Below are positions 48,675-59,576 of a DNA stretch of 64,000 nucleotides, in pieces. This DNA is from Pyrrhoderma lamaoense (taxonomy: Eukaryota; Basidiomycota; Agaricomycetes; Hymenochaetales; Hymenochaetaceae): positions 3,596,001-3,660,000 of the forward strand of contig NBAZ01000001.1 in NCBI GenBank assembly GCA_002794735.1, written 5' to 3'. The notes under the pieces are model-generated. The model was not told the origin of the DNA. It did not search any database and saw only the letters and a list, made by a program, of their open reading frames with translations. Numbering within the stretch: the first letter of the stretch is position 1; each line of letters begins with the position of its first letter. Made by a program: the position numbers and the translations under genes.

Positions 48675-49779
48675 CTGAGGCTCTAGTGGTAGTTATAAGC
48701 TAAATAAATCCTGTCGTAGATGCTTTTTGTAGCAAAGATAGTAGCTTTGACAGCTGAACGTGCATCAGATGATGTGCAGTGATTCTATGTCATAAGGACT
48801 CGTCTCATTCATCAACTGTGATTTTATTAGCCTACCCAAGCTGAGCATCATAAGAAATAAGGAGTCATCATATGCTCACTTGGCGTCAAGGTTTGAGTTG
48901 TATGTAATTCATCATGGAACAGACACTCATTTGGATTGATAATTCTCAGCCGTTGTATGCTCTGATATATTGATAGGGTTTAAGGGGCTTTAATACAAGG
49001 CAACATCATTAATCAGCAATATTTGTAATCAGCAAGCTATCCGAGAGATTTACTTGCTACAAGAGGAGAGAATTACCAACTATGTACTAGCTTACCGTGG
49101 CCCATGACGTTCTTTAGTATACCCGGAAGAAAAAATATAAGAAAGGAAAGGAATAAATAGAAAAGTACTTGTATGATGCACAGGTCTCTGTGATAACACT
49201 TGTGACCAATCAAAATCAGTTTCCACGAGTATAATTGCGTTTTGATGTGAAGATTAAGAATCTCGCTATTTCTTTAATGGACAGTGTAACCTATGTCACT
49301 CACTAACCTAGAAGTAGGGCTGCTCTCTGGATGGATATACTCTTGAAGGCGCCTTCTTTATTGCTTGGATGGGTGACTTCAGGAGTTCGGTGAGTTGTTA
49401 CGTGTAAGCAGTTTGTTAACGTACAATGTACTTCTCTCGATTGTCACTTAAGTCGATCAATTTCATGTTTCAACTACTTTACTACTTTCACGAGTTTCAG
49501 GACTCATTATAAACGAGCCCTTTCTGAGATAGACATGCGAAAAGCTAGTTCCTTAGCAAATACACCTGAGTATATAATAATCGTTGTTCTAGTCTTTGAA
49601 CTATTAGTTACAACGGCTTGTGTCCAAGTGGGGATATGGAGGTCCAAAAAAGAGAATAAAAAATGCGAGTCGAACGTGATAGTATAAATAAATACTAGAT
49701 TGTATGAATTAAACTGATACTGCCCCAAAAAGATGACTAGAAAGAAAGTAAATGAAGGAAAGTGTATAAAGAACGAATG
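48675..49779. other. Spacer upstream of copy D (type I spacer)
   Basis: This 1.1 kb region is the promoter of copy D and the 3' flank of copy E. Close to the start it matches the region upstream of copy A (aagatagt, then gcatcagatgatgtg near 48735-48780). It also contains the element described at 49385-49620. No gene is seen. Confidence 0.45.
49385..49620 (-). repeat. Spacer element, second copy (matches 34259-34560)
   Basis: Plus-strand blocks gagttcggtgagttgttacg, tctcgattgtcactt, gtcgatcaatttcatgttt and gacatgcgaaaagctagttc align with the element upstream of copy A. The minus-strand frame that is open there is interrupted by stops here. Confidence 0.5.
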
Positions 49780-52700
49780 CTATCTTTGGATAGAGAAGAT
49801 ACCATCATCATATGAAGGTGGCGGTAGATTTGGTGCTACAGTCGCTTCTTTCATCTGCTCTATTTCCCTTCGCAGATTGTCCACTTCTAATCTTAGGTCC
49901 TCCTGGCTTTCTAGTTGTTTGTTTTGTGGCCCACCAACACTAGCCCACGCACGAGATCTCGATGCAGATGTGGTTTGTGATCCTGAGAAGGTACTAGATC
50001 CTACATCACTCCCTACTGGTCCGGGATTCGATACGGATAAGGGTAGTCGGGGCACATGGTGAGGATACGGGACGGGCATTGTGTCGTAGCTCTCCCCCGT
50101 GAGTGCATTCTGACCATGACCGGTTTGCATAGTCTCGTACCTCAGATCATATGTGCTATGATCCATACTAAGGGGCTCAAGTACTGGGTCTCCTTGAGTG
50201 ATCGAAGACTTTCCATTTCTAATGCGGTCGGCACTTTGATTATACATGCCTGATGGCTTGTTTCGTTGGCGCCGTCGGTAAAATATGATACAGGCTATAA
50301 CGATAGCAATTAGTGCAATGCCGCCAACAACAGCGCCCACAATTGCTCCAGTCGATACGCTTTTTTGTCCACTGCCAGTAGTGGAGGGGAATGTTACGTC
50401 ACTCTTACTGACACTGGAAATCCGAAACAACCATGAGATTAACCTATTATGAAAAATAAAAGAAGACTTGCGTTAATGCTAGGGGTGCAAAAATGGCTCC
50501 TTGTGCTGGACTATTGAAGCCAGATAATTGTGAGCCATTATTTGGACTATAGATGACCGGGAATGGCTTGTTTTCTAAGTTTGCGGTCACATAATCGTAT
50601 ACCTGAGAGATCATGGCATTTCGGATAGCTATATCCGAGGTAGCTGAAGCAGAGAATAACATCCAGTCTAGTTCAAATATAGTTTCAGAATAAACGTGAA
50701 TGGTACTTAAAGGGATTAGATACCTGATCTTGAAATGCTACTATTCGAGCTATCAACGGGAAGTCCATAGTTATTTCCGGCTATCAACTAGTCAGAGAGC
50801 ATTACTTAGTAAAAGTAAAAGTACTTACATAATTCAGATTTGTAGAAACTAGTTTGAAGTTCGTACACCTATTCAATATGATTGAGAATATCCATAAATT
50901 CTAAAATAGTAGAAGACTGACTGATGTGTCAACTAAATTCAATCCTAAGAGTTTGTCTGCATATAGATTGTATATAAGCCCAGAAGCAGATGAACCAAAA
51001 CTTAGAACAAGGCGATCTGACGCGATCGCATAGGTTTCCCAAGTTTTGTAGTATTGTGCTGCCGTATCCTTGAAACGAGAGACATCAGTTTAGCACCATA
51101 ATTTGGTTTCAATACACTCACTTCGAATCTGGATACATCGTCAGTGTGCCCAGTAAGAGAACTGATTTCAGCCATCGCGCGGATACCAAGTATCCCTTTC
51201 AAAATTAGATTTGTTTGATTCGAGCTCGTAATACCATCCGAAAATGATGTGGTTCTGTCATTTCGCGTGAGTTGTCAAAAACAACTTATCTAGATGATAA
51301 CGTACTGTTGTCCCGCCGACATAGTGTTACTAATAAGATAATTTCCCCATCCTTGTAGTAGGCCATACTAACGAAAACAATCAGTTTAGATAGTGATCAT
51401 GAGATGGACAAGAGAAGCCCCACATATTGAGTCAGTAGATTTCCATTTCCAGATACTTGCGCATGGATCAGGCTCAGAATAATCATGTTTGCAGATTCTG
51501 AGACAATAGTATATAAGTATTATATCGCTGTATATACTCATAAAACTTACGTTCTATCTCTTGATTATGTCCTAAACTGTTTCCAGTGGCATTTGGGAAC
51601 GGACCGCCTAGAATGACCATTATAAGTAAAAAGAGCAGGAGGAGAAATCGCATGAATTGGGAGTATCATACCTAGATCTATCGCGGCATAAGTACTCGTG
51701 TACTGCGAGCTTGACTGATATTCCAAAAGAGGGCTGAGTAAGTACTCTATGATATTGGGATTCAAGTAGACATAGATAGGCATTGCAGCATAGATCACAT
51801 CTACAGCATTAACCCTGCAAATAATTAGAAACCCCTTTCTGGATGAATAACATAGGTGATATCTTACTGTCCAGATCCGACATTTCCCATGTTCTTCATG
51901 AACGCCTTCACATCCGTAATATTAAGATTATCTCTGTTTATTGTATATTCAATCGCACTCATTGCTTGACGAGTAACTAGTGATATAAGGCCGGCATAGT
52001 CCCCAGAGATACTGTTTGCGGCAGCGAGCAGTTTGTTATCAAACTCGATTGACGCGGAAAGTGCATCATCAAAATGATCAAGAACATCTTCAATCTAGCT
52101 CATATAATAAATCAACAGTGTAAAATGGTGAACTGAGATAACAATAACATACAACATCATGAATACTCGAAAAGTTAACCCAGTAATATGCACTTCGTTC
52201 TTCTACTTGAAGATCTTTATTCGTATACTGAATGACGGGGTCGCGAACTACCCCTATTGCGAATACTACGGGGTCATTCTGTGATCCAGGTTCTACAGTC
52301 CCTAGATCAACTGAGAATGCAAGAGTATTGTACGGACTATATTAAGAGTTTGTTCAATGTTTCAAGTTACTGTTTAATTGTAGTTAAGAAACGCACTCAT
52401 CAACAGCATGGAAAGTGCTTTCACTGGTATTCTTTAGACCTGTACCATTAGCAAATGCGGCACGCACGTCGTAGGATGAATCAATCTCCCATGCAAGATT
52501 TGATTGCTGTTAAATGTATCAGTGTACCGCATCAGTGTGAAAAGTAAGTACTGATACCTTTTTTATGCAATGATACAGAGTCGCATCTTGAGGTCGGTTC
52601 GCAATCTCCTGAAACTTCCCCTCTGAGACCAGTTGCATTTGAAGATATATGAAATCAGTTGCATCGTTCATTGACCAATTACTTGTCATCGTAGTATCTC

Positions 52701-53431
52701 CGGTAATCCATTCTAAAATACATTTGGGTTAGCCATGAGCATGCATACAAGATTTATAAACATAATTACCTCCAGTAATATCCGTGTAGAATTGTACTTC
52801 ATGTGCATTTTCATCATTTGGTGTAGCTGTGAGATATAAGTATGAAAACGGCATTGACAGCCTTGCGAGATCGTTTGCCTAAGTATTGCTACTATTTAGA
52901 TTTATAAATCAAGTTGAAGGAAGAAAACATACTTCTATTGGACTGAGAAAGGTCATGTTTACATTTACAGGACCAACCGTTTGGAGATAAGATGTACGAG
53001 TAGGTGTAAACAAGACATTTGTTTGGTTTACATCTGTGCTATTTGATACACCAGGGATTCCGAGAAGATTGTACGCCTGTCCATCTACTCTTGCTAACAC
53101 ATTCCAGCCCAAGATCTAGAAGCAGTTCGTGCAAGCAAGTATATTTTCACAAAATATACATGGATTATCACGGAACGGCCAGATGGTCAGCACCTCTTGC
53201 CTTCTTCTATGAAATTGAATTGACACAGAACTTACATTTAAAGTTTCGTCCCATATACGAGGCCATGCTTTGCTTGCCTCTGCCGACCCAAGCCTTGAGG
53301 AGCCCACGCATTGACATAAGGGGACTTCACAGCTAGAGGGAGGGATGGGGGTTAAAAGGATCTGGAGTCCATCCTGAGGCCTGAGAGTAGACCGTAGAGA
53401 ACGAGGAGAATAATAAAAGGAGAAGAAACAT
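49780..53431 (-). CDS. Membrane-anchored glutaminase A-like protein, array copy E (diverged), N-terminal frame breaks
   Basis: I place the start at 53431 because it gives a strong signal peptide (MFLLLLLLFSSFSTVYSQ) that reads on into WTPDPFN. One C then seems missing in a run of five (53347-53351), after which PPSLPLAVKSPYVNAWAPQG appears, and another base near 53287 before ASKAWPRIWDETLN. The remaining exons look sound, for example TTVNQTNV-like and FTPTRTSYLQTVGPVNVNMT segments, SDWM and SPAQGAIFAPLALT. The transmembrane helix (about 50352-50277) is VVGGIALIAIVIACIIF followed by YRRRQR. The tail has MPVPYPHHVP, the coiled coil LRLEVDNLRREIEQMKE and LPPPSYDDGIFSIQR, so the PPxY is not at the very end. 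It is the most distinct array member. Confidence 0.8.
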
Positions 53432-54077
53432 TTTGGACAGTTTTATTTTTAACAGACGAAAAGCATAATAATTGGCTCTGAAAGAAGTAGGAAAGAATAG
53501 AAGTTGTTGGTGCTCTGTTTGTGTATAACATCCTCACTACAACGCTCTGTCCAGGGTCGAGCACAGCGCTCAGATTGCCGAGGCCTAGCGAACTAATCAA
53601 AAGATGCCATTTATAGTATTTTCCCCCTGACTCAATACATGAGTACATGCACTATCAATTCTCAGTAACACATCTTTCCCTTTTTAATTTCAAACAGTCT
53701 TTTTATGCTGTCCTTTTCAGATCCCATCTTGGCAGGAAGTGAGTGCCTAAATTCGGGGAGAATCAACTGATAACGGCATTTTTCAAGTATCTTTACGGCG
53801 CGTCCCGTAACGTCACGGTAAAAATCAACGAAGTCAGTATGGATTATTTAAGTATTGCTTAAGTAATCAACACATTCCAAAGAAGCCGAGCCAACTTGGT
53901 AGTTGACGCTACAAAGCTCTTGTCTTGCAACCTATCTTGACCCTGCTGGATGACAACTTACAGCTACTAAACATTACTCACAACAAGATCACTGACTTTC
54001 TGGTACATTCTAACACAAAACCCGGGCTTAACATCTCAAATAATAAATTGTCTGAAGTGTTAGTCTAATTGCTCCTT
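53432..54077. other. Divergent promoter region between copy E and the E2-like gene
   Basis: The 646 bases hold the upstream regions of two genes that point away from each other. A plus-strand stretch near 53930-54060 is AC-rich. I see no coding exon and no clear named element. Confidence 0.4.
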
Positions 54078-54972
54078 ATGGACGCCGAGCGTTTATTAGC
54101 GACATCCGAAGTCGCGATGGAGTACGCAGCTCTCAAACACGATGATCACTGTCCGAAAGGAATGTACATCATCCCATCTGCCGATTCAATCTTGTCCTGG
54201 GATGCTGTCCTGTTTGTCCATAAAGGTGGGCCCATTGATTCTTCCTTGGAAATATCACATAAATTTCATTATGATATTTATATGAATCAATCTCAATGAA
54301 CAGGATACTATGCAGATTCAATATTGAAATTTCGTATACGATTCCCATTCACTTATCCTAATCGTCCTCCGAATGTAACTTTTGTAACGGATGTTTTTCA
54401 CCCCCTGGTTTCAAATGACGACGGTACCCTGAATATTCTTCCGCGATTCTCTCCGTGGAGGTGGGTGCTCGTTTCCGGATAATAAGCCTTCTTGCATATT
54501 TAAAGCTTTTAGACCAAAGCAAGATCATGTATTTCACCTTCTGCACTGGATAAAAGTTATATTCAAGAAAGATGTTCTTGATAGTCTCAATGAGGGTGAT
54601 TGTCTTAACAAAGAAGCGTTCAGGTAGACTCTTTGTTCCTAATCTAGTAGTATAACTCGAGACTCATTGATCATATCTCATTAGATTGTAAGAGAATTAC
54701 TACTAACGGTGGAGATGAAGTACACATCTTGACTTCTTGATAGGTATCGTGATTCTACACAATCATTTGCCGCGCTTGCGGTTCAATCCGCTATGCTTTC
54801 GCAAACCGCGCCGACATTGTTCGAAACATCCCTTGGTCACAAATTTCATGGAAGATCTCAGGGCCAGCATCGAGATTTCGACTTCCGCGATACACAAGAG
54901 GCTGAGCTTGACCCACTGCGTACCAAGTTGGGGATGCAGTCTTGGTCCGGTAATACCACTGATTTGAATTGA
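54078..54972 (+). CDS. E2-like (UBC fold) protein without catalytic Cys, FTS/AKTIP-type
   Basis: Four exons (54078-54225, 54304-54460, 54513-54623, 54744-54972) sum to 645 bases and give an intact 214-residue protein. The N-terminal helix MDAERLLATSEVAMEYAALK is followed by the UBC sheet with FRIRFPFTYPNRPPNVTFVT. Next comes VFHPLVSNDDGTLNILPRFS, which occupies the place of the E2 active-site loop but has no cysteine. SPWRPKQDHVFHLLHWIKVI and LNEGDCLNKEAFR complete the fold. The HPLV plus WR pattern with a missing Cys is that of FTS/AKTIP-type variants, which link Hook adaptors to dynein and vesicles. The C-terminal 70 residues are polar and probably disordered. The orthologue call is an inference. 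Confidence 0.75.
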
Positions 54973-55547
54973 CGAATAATCTATACCCTAGAATATTTGG
55001 ATGACAAAGACAGTTACTTGGATTGATACCTGCTAATCATGTGTTCTTGGTTTTAAACTACTCTCTCTATCTTCCCAAAGGGAAATCACATTGCTGACAG
55101 TAGAATTTTGGTTGATACTCAGGTAGAATGTATTGTTTACTTTCCTTCATTTTGTGGCCTGAGAAGTTCATGATACCTACGTACTATTTCGCTACTAATC
55201 GTTATAACATTTAGCTAGTACCAATAACCATGAGTATGATAGTGATCTCCTTTGGAGATACAAATAGGCTTTGTGCTCTTCGGTTGGTAAGACATTGAGC
55301 TGGGTTACGGACCTTCTTTCTTCATGTAAAAAAAGACATTACTGCACTTCATATAACTACGAGACAAACACTATGCATCACACACGTATCAATTTCTTAC
55401 ACTTCAAGGCCAGAGAGTGGTGAAAGCATGTTTAGATTCAAGGTAACGTAAGACTATTATATTATAATGAGCTCCGTGGCCCTTTATACCCAAAGAGTAA
55501 TGAGAGTTGGAACCACACTTATCTACTTCCAAGATTATTAGAGACGT
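54973..55547. other. Convergent 3' region, 575 bases
   Basis: Two genes end towards each other here. The sequence is AT-rich. I see no open frame or RNA gene to report. Confidence 0.45.
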
Positions 55548-57478
55548 CTATAACTTGGACTTGACAGTTTGTTCTGTGCCCTTCATGTTTTCCTTTGCCT
55601 GTTCGCGTAACAATCGTCTCAGGATTTTACCACTTGGGTTCTTTGGGATGCTGTCAACGAAAACTACACCGCCCGTTAGGTGCTTATAGTAAGCAAGTTT
55701 AGATGCGATATAGTCAGCGATAGATTTGGGGTCCACACCCGGACGTGAAGGGACAATGTAAGCCCTTGGGAGTTCGGTACCTTCCCTAAGCATTAGGAGT
55801 GAGATATGCAGCACGTATAAATGGGTACAACTCACATAGGGATACCAATTACGGCGGCATCCGCTACGTCGGGGTTCTTAAGAAGCAAGCCCTCAAGTTC
55901 CGCTGGGGCAACTTGAAACCCTGTGACCGTAGACAATAAGTAAAAACTGTGATGTAAAGAAAGATGTAAAGCGGGATGTATGACCTTTAACTTTGATTAG
56001 CTCCTTCTTCCGATCAACAATATGCATGATACCATCACGCTTCATGATCCCTATATCTCCTGTCTTGTACCATCCGTCTAAAAATGCGTTTCGTGTTTCT
56101 TCATCCTTCCCCCAGTACCCTTCAAATACGTTCGGCCCTTGACAAGAACTTCCCCAGGTTCGTTCCACCCAAGATCTTGACCATCGTCATTAATTATTCG
56201 GGCTGACATGCTGGGGAGGAGGTAACCAACACCACTAACGTCGGGGTCACGTAAGTGAAAGGGGAAGCCTGTGACACCACAAACAGCCTCACTCATACCC
56301 CACCCTTGGCGAAACGTTGGATGCCGCATAGCCTTTTCAGCTTGAAGTTGAGTTTCCTTGCCAAGAGGCGCTGCTCCACAGAGAGCGGAGTGAACACCAG
56401 AAAAGTCGGTTTCCAGGACGCGGGGTGCTTTGCGAGTAATACTGCTATCGGAGGGACGCATACGAATGACGAGATACGATATCGCGGGATGTAGTCCAGA
56501 AACTTCTCAAAATCGAATGATCTCATAACGTATGTTGTACTACCAAGGACCTGGGAGACGATACAGTACTTAACTTGTCCAACTGGACATGGTTTTAGTG
56601 CGAATTGCTGGAGGCTGAACTCTAAAAACTTACGTGCATGGTAGAAAGGGGCGAATGCGATTTCTGTCTCGGTCGTTGGAGCAGGCCTACCAGCATCTTG
56701 TAGTCCCTTGACACCTTCGTTGTAGAAAACTACTTCTTGACAGCAGTAGGAGATCATATTAAAAACGGATATTTTACACCCCTTTGGAGGGCCAGTTGTA
56801 CCGCTACTGTAATTCAAGGCAAAAATTCTATTTCACATCATTATGGAAGCTTTGTCAGGCGCACGAAGAATCGATAAACTCACCGTTTTCGCATCTGTTC
56901 CTCTGTGGTGAGACGTTCCCATTGTAGTTCACCCTGGTCGAGAAGTGCCCCAACAGTCATAATTCCAAGCTTTGATTTCTTCTCCATAGAAGCAAGAAGA
57001 ACTATAGGAGGTGTCTTGAAAGATTTCACAGTCTGTAAAACGACACTAGCTGATTCTTCAGTCACGATAATAATTCGTGATCCAGTATCCTTCAACTGAT
57101 AAGTTAATTCCGTAATAGTAGAATTAGGGTTAGCACCCGAGACGGTACCTCCCGCACATATAATTCCGAGTATGATAGCAGGAATATAGATACTGTTCTG
57201 TAGAGTGGTACTCGTTAAAGATGCCAACAAAGTTATGGGCTAGCTTACCGTTGTACATAGCATGACAACATCGCCTATAGAAATATCAAAAGACTTTTGC
57301 AGTCCCTTCCCCAAGCATCGTATGTATTTTAACAACTGAGAGGCCGAAATAGATAAGTCCGGATTCTCAGCATCAATAAACGAAGGCTTATTCCAGTCAT
57401 GTTTCCAATTATCAAAAATAAAGAGAGAATATCTTTCTCTGGAATCTCGAGGGGAGGGTATTTGGACTCAAAGATCAT
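55548..57478 (-). CDS. Acyl/aryl-CoA ligase (ANL superfamily, 4-coumarate-CoA ligase-like) with peroxisomal signal
   Basis: ANL enzymes activate a carboxylic acid with ATP and pass it to CoA. The start MIFESKYPPLEIPEKDILSL (57478) fits this family. Core motifs are NYSSGTTGPPKGCKIS (P-loop), APFYHA, GAAPLGKE, GWGMSEAVCG, GWYKTGDIG, DRKKELIKVKG and the catalytic-lysine segment PKNPSGKILRRLLREQ. The C-terminus is TVKSKL, and SKL is the classic type 1 peroxisomal targeting signal. One base seems missing in a run of five near 57416, in CCCC near 56423, and near 56136. Several introns of 50-80 bases are present. The substrate could be a phenylpropanoid or medium-chain acid. Peroxisomal location fits side-chain oxidation of the activated acid. 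Confidence 0.85.
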
Positions 57479-57998
57479 AGCAATAAAACACTTTAGACTT
57501 GAAGCCAGGCGAGTTCTAGGGGAAATGAAGGCTTCTTTTTCCAGAGTTAAATATATAGCGGGAAAGAGAAACCGGTTTTGTCGGTGATAAGAATACATAA
57601 TATGGACAAGATGAGAATGTTGGTCATATGAAATGAATAACGGTATCAATATATTTTTGTGATAATTAGGATACTTAAATACCGAACTGGAGCTCGGCAC
57701 ATCTTTTGCTGACTCCGCGAAGATGATGGGACTGATATAATCATGTATAGAAAGGTGGGAAAGTTTAGAGACAGAAAAGGACTAGCCATGTGGTCTGAGC
57801 GAATTTCATAGTGTGAGAATGAATCATGAGAACACCACAGACGCGTCTCACGTGCACGCGTCTTGTTGTTGTTTGTAACTGTGTCACACTAATTGTCAGA
57901 ACTGAGTTTAAAATGAACTGGATGCCCTTTTAAACCCATCTCTCCATACCTGTCCACCACACCCAATCTTTCTTTCTTTTACTTCCAAAGTCGATACT
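57479..57998. other. Divergent promoter, 520 bases
   Basis: This lies between the CoA ligase and the HMG-like gene. Near 57850-57870 it holds CACGTGCACGCG-like sequence with E-box character. A CT-rich tract (tctttctttcttttacttcc) comes just before the 57999 start, a feature often seen in strongly expressed fungal genes. Confidence 0.45.
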
Positions 57999-58562
57999 AT
58001 GGCTCGTGCAGCAACTGGTGAGTACTAAAAACTGGCGCAATTCTCTTGTCATCGTTTTGATCTGACTCGTTCGTGACATAAGATACATCTACCAAGGCAG
58101 CAACTCGTGCCGCAAACAGAAAGACGAAGGGTGCTGATGGAGAATGTAATCCTCAATTCTCGATTCAATTAAATTACTCTGCTGACTTGTACGCTTCAAG
58201 CCAAACCAAAGCGTGCTCCAAGTGCATATAATCTTTTCATGAAGGAGCAGCTAAAGAAATGGAGGAAGCGAATCCTGAGGCTCCCCACAAGGAGGGTATG
58301 GGTTATGTATGTTTTTTCTCGCATCACTCACCTTGAAACTCCGTAAGTGTGTGCTAAAGCTCTCATTGACATTGTCCAGGTCGCTAAGCTTTGGCGTGAT
58401 GCCCCTGAAAATCCAAACCGAGGCAAAACCAATGAAAAGAGTAAACCCGTTGACAAGGAAAACGCTCCAAAGAAGCCACGGGGTAAAAAGTCTGCTCCTG
58501 TTGTAGAAGAGGAGGCCGATGCGAAAGAGGACAATGATGAGGAAGATACCGAGGAAAATTAA
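57999..58562 (+). CDS. Small HMG-box-like chromatin protein
   Basis: Exon 1 is only 19 bases (MARAAT, 57999-58017). Later exons give AATRAANRKTKGADGE, then KPKRAPSAYNLFMKEQLKKW, EANPEAPHKEGMGY and VAKLWRDAPENPNRG. This is the pattern of the short HMG/YABBY-like domain found in small fungal nuclear proteins: basic RAPSAYN-F, then helix, then A-LW. The C-terminus is Lys/Pro-rich (KKPRGKK) and then strongly acidic (EEADAKEDNDEEDTEEN), as in HMG proteins. One base seems missing near 58264 (after KKW). The role is presumably DNA bending or chromatin binding in the nucleus. The product is about 125 residues. Confidence 0.75.
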
Positions 58563-59576
58563 TAGAGTATCAATGGTAAGTGAGGATGAACCCATGATGT
58601 GCTCAATGTGTTAACGTCATTTTAGTCCTCGCCTATTTTTACTGCATCATTATTTATCACTTATTTCGATTCTATTTCTTGGACTTCCCGTTCGGTGTTC
58701 TCAGTTGTGACCACAAATGTAACAATGCATATCCTATTAATTGTACTGCAGAATGCTCTTCTAATGAAAGGTCGCATTTCATCAATTACCCGCTTCTGTT
58801 GAACTGCCGACACGTTATGTTATCTCCTGTAATCTGCACCAATTCCAAGTTTGATACTCACAGTCTGCACAAACCTTGTTTGAATTTCTACCTGTACGGG
58901 ACTCTGAATCACTGATCATACTGACCTGAAAATAATCGTTTCTTCTGTGACGCGAATAAATAAAAGGTTTGCTTCGAGCCACGCAGGAAGCACGTAGTTT
59001 TGCACTAGTCAATAATGGTTGAGTATCGGTGTAGCCTATTCTTAAGCACTAATTGCAAAATTGTCTAGAACAGCCACCGTTTATCCATATGTTGGCTCTT
59101 CTGTGAATAGTACGAATAAGAAGAATGGGTATACGAGTGCATCCTATTTCATCGACCCTCAGGAATCAATGAGCCTTCCTGTTCTCTTGCTATCATCTGC
59201 ATCCGGTCAGTTTGGATAGACGGCGATCACTCCCCGTATTTGATGTATTCCCCTAGCAAAATTGAGCAAATCGAGTTAGCCAAAGTAGTTCAAAACGTTT
59301 CAGTCATATTCTAAGTTTATCATCTTTGCTATAAGCAAGATATAACGAGGAGGAAATTGGCTATGAACGCGAAAACTACATTCAGTTGACCTTAAGGCTC
59401 TTAAGGTAGGTAACTCATTTGCGGTTTAGACTCGTACATAGTAGTCGTATGCAAACCGGATAGATTTAAAGGGCTCATTCGGTGGTTCTTTTCCCTAACC
59501 CTTGTATCCCTCGTAAGGATTTTGTCGCTCGTTAATAGTTTAATTCGTCGCTCTTTATTCAAGGGACTACTTGATA
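58563..59576. other. Intergenic, about 1.0 kb, no gene seen
   Basis: I read both strands and found no exon chain or RNA fold I can defend. The right part, next to 59577, should be the promoter of the secreted double-psi-barrel protein. Short open frames near 58679-58915 and 58815-59012 overlap each other and look random. Confidence 0.4.

Larger units (their letters stand above)
30107..53431 (-). repeat. Tandem array of five GtaA-like genes
   Basis: Five paralogous genes lie head to tail on the minus strand. Their starts are at 33731, 38663, 43850, 48674 and 53431 and their lengths are all 3.61-3.67 kb, with spacers of 1.1-1.55 kb. Copies A to D are close relatives, with long tracts of near-identical DNA through exons and introns. 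Copy E is more diverged. A truncated sixth member lies at 28648-29412 and a divergent one in opposite orientation at 4570-8092. Confidence 0.9.
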
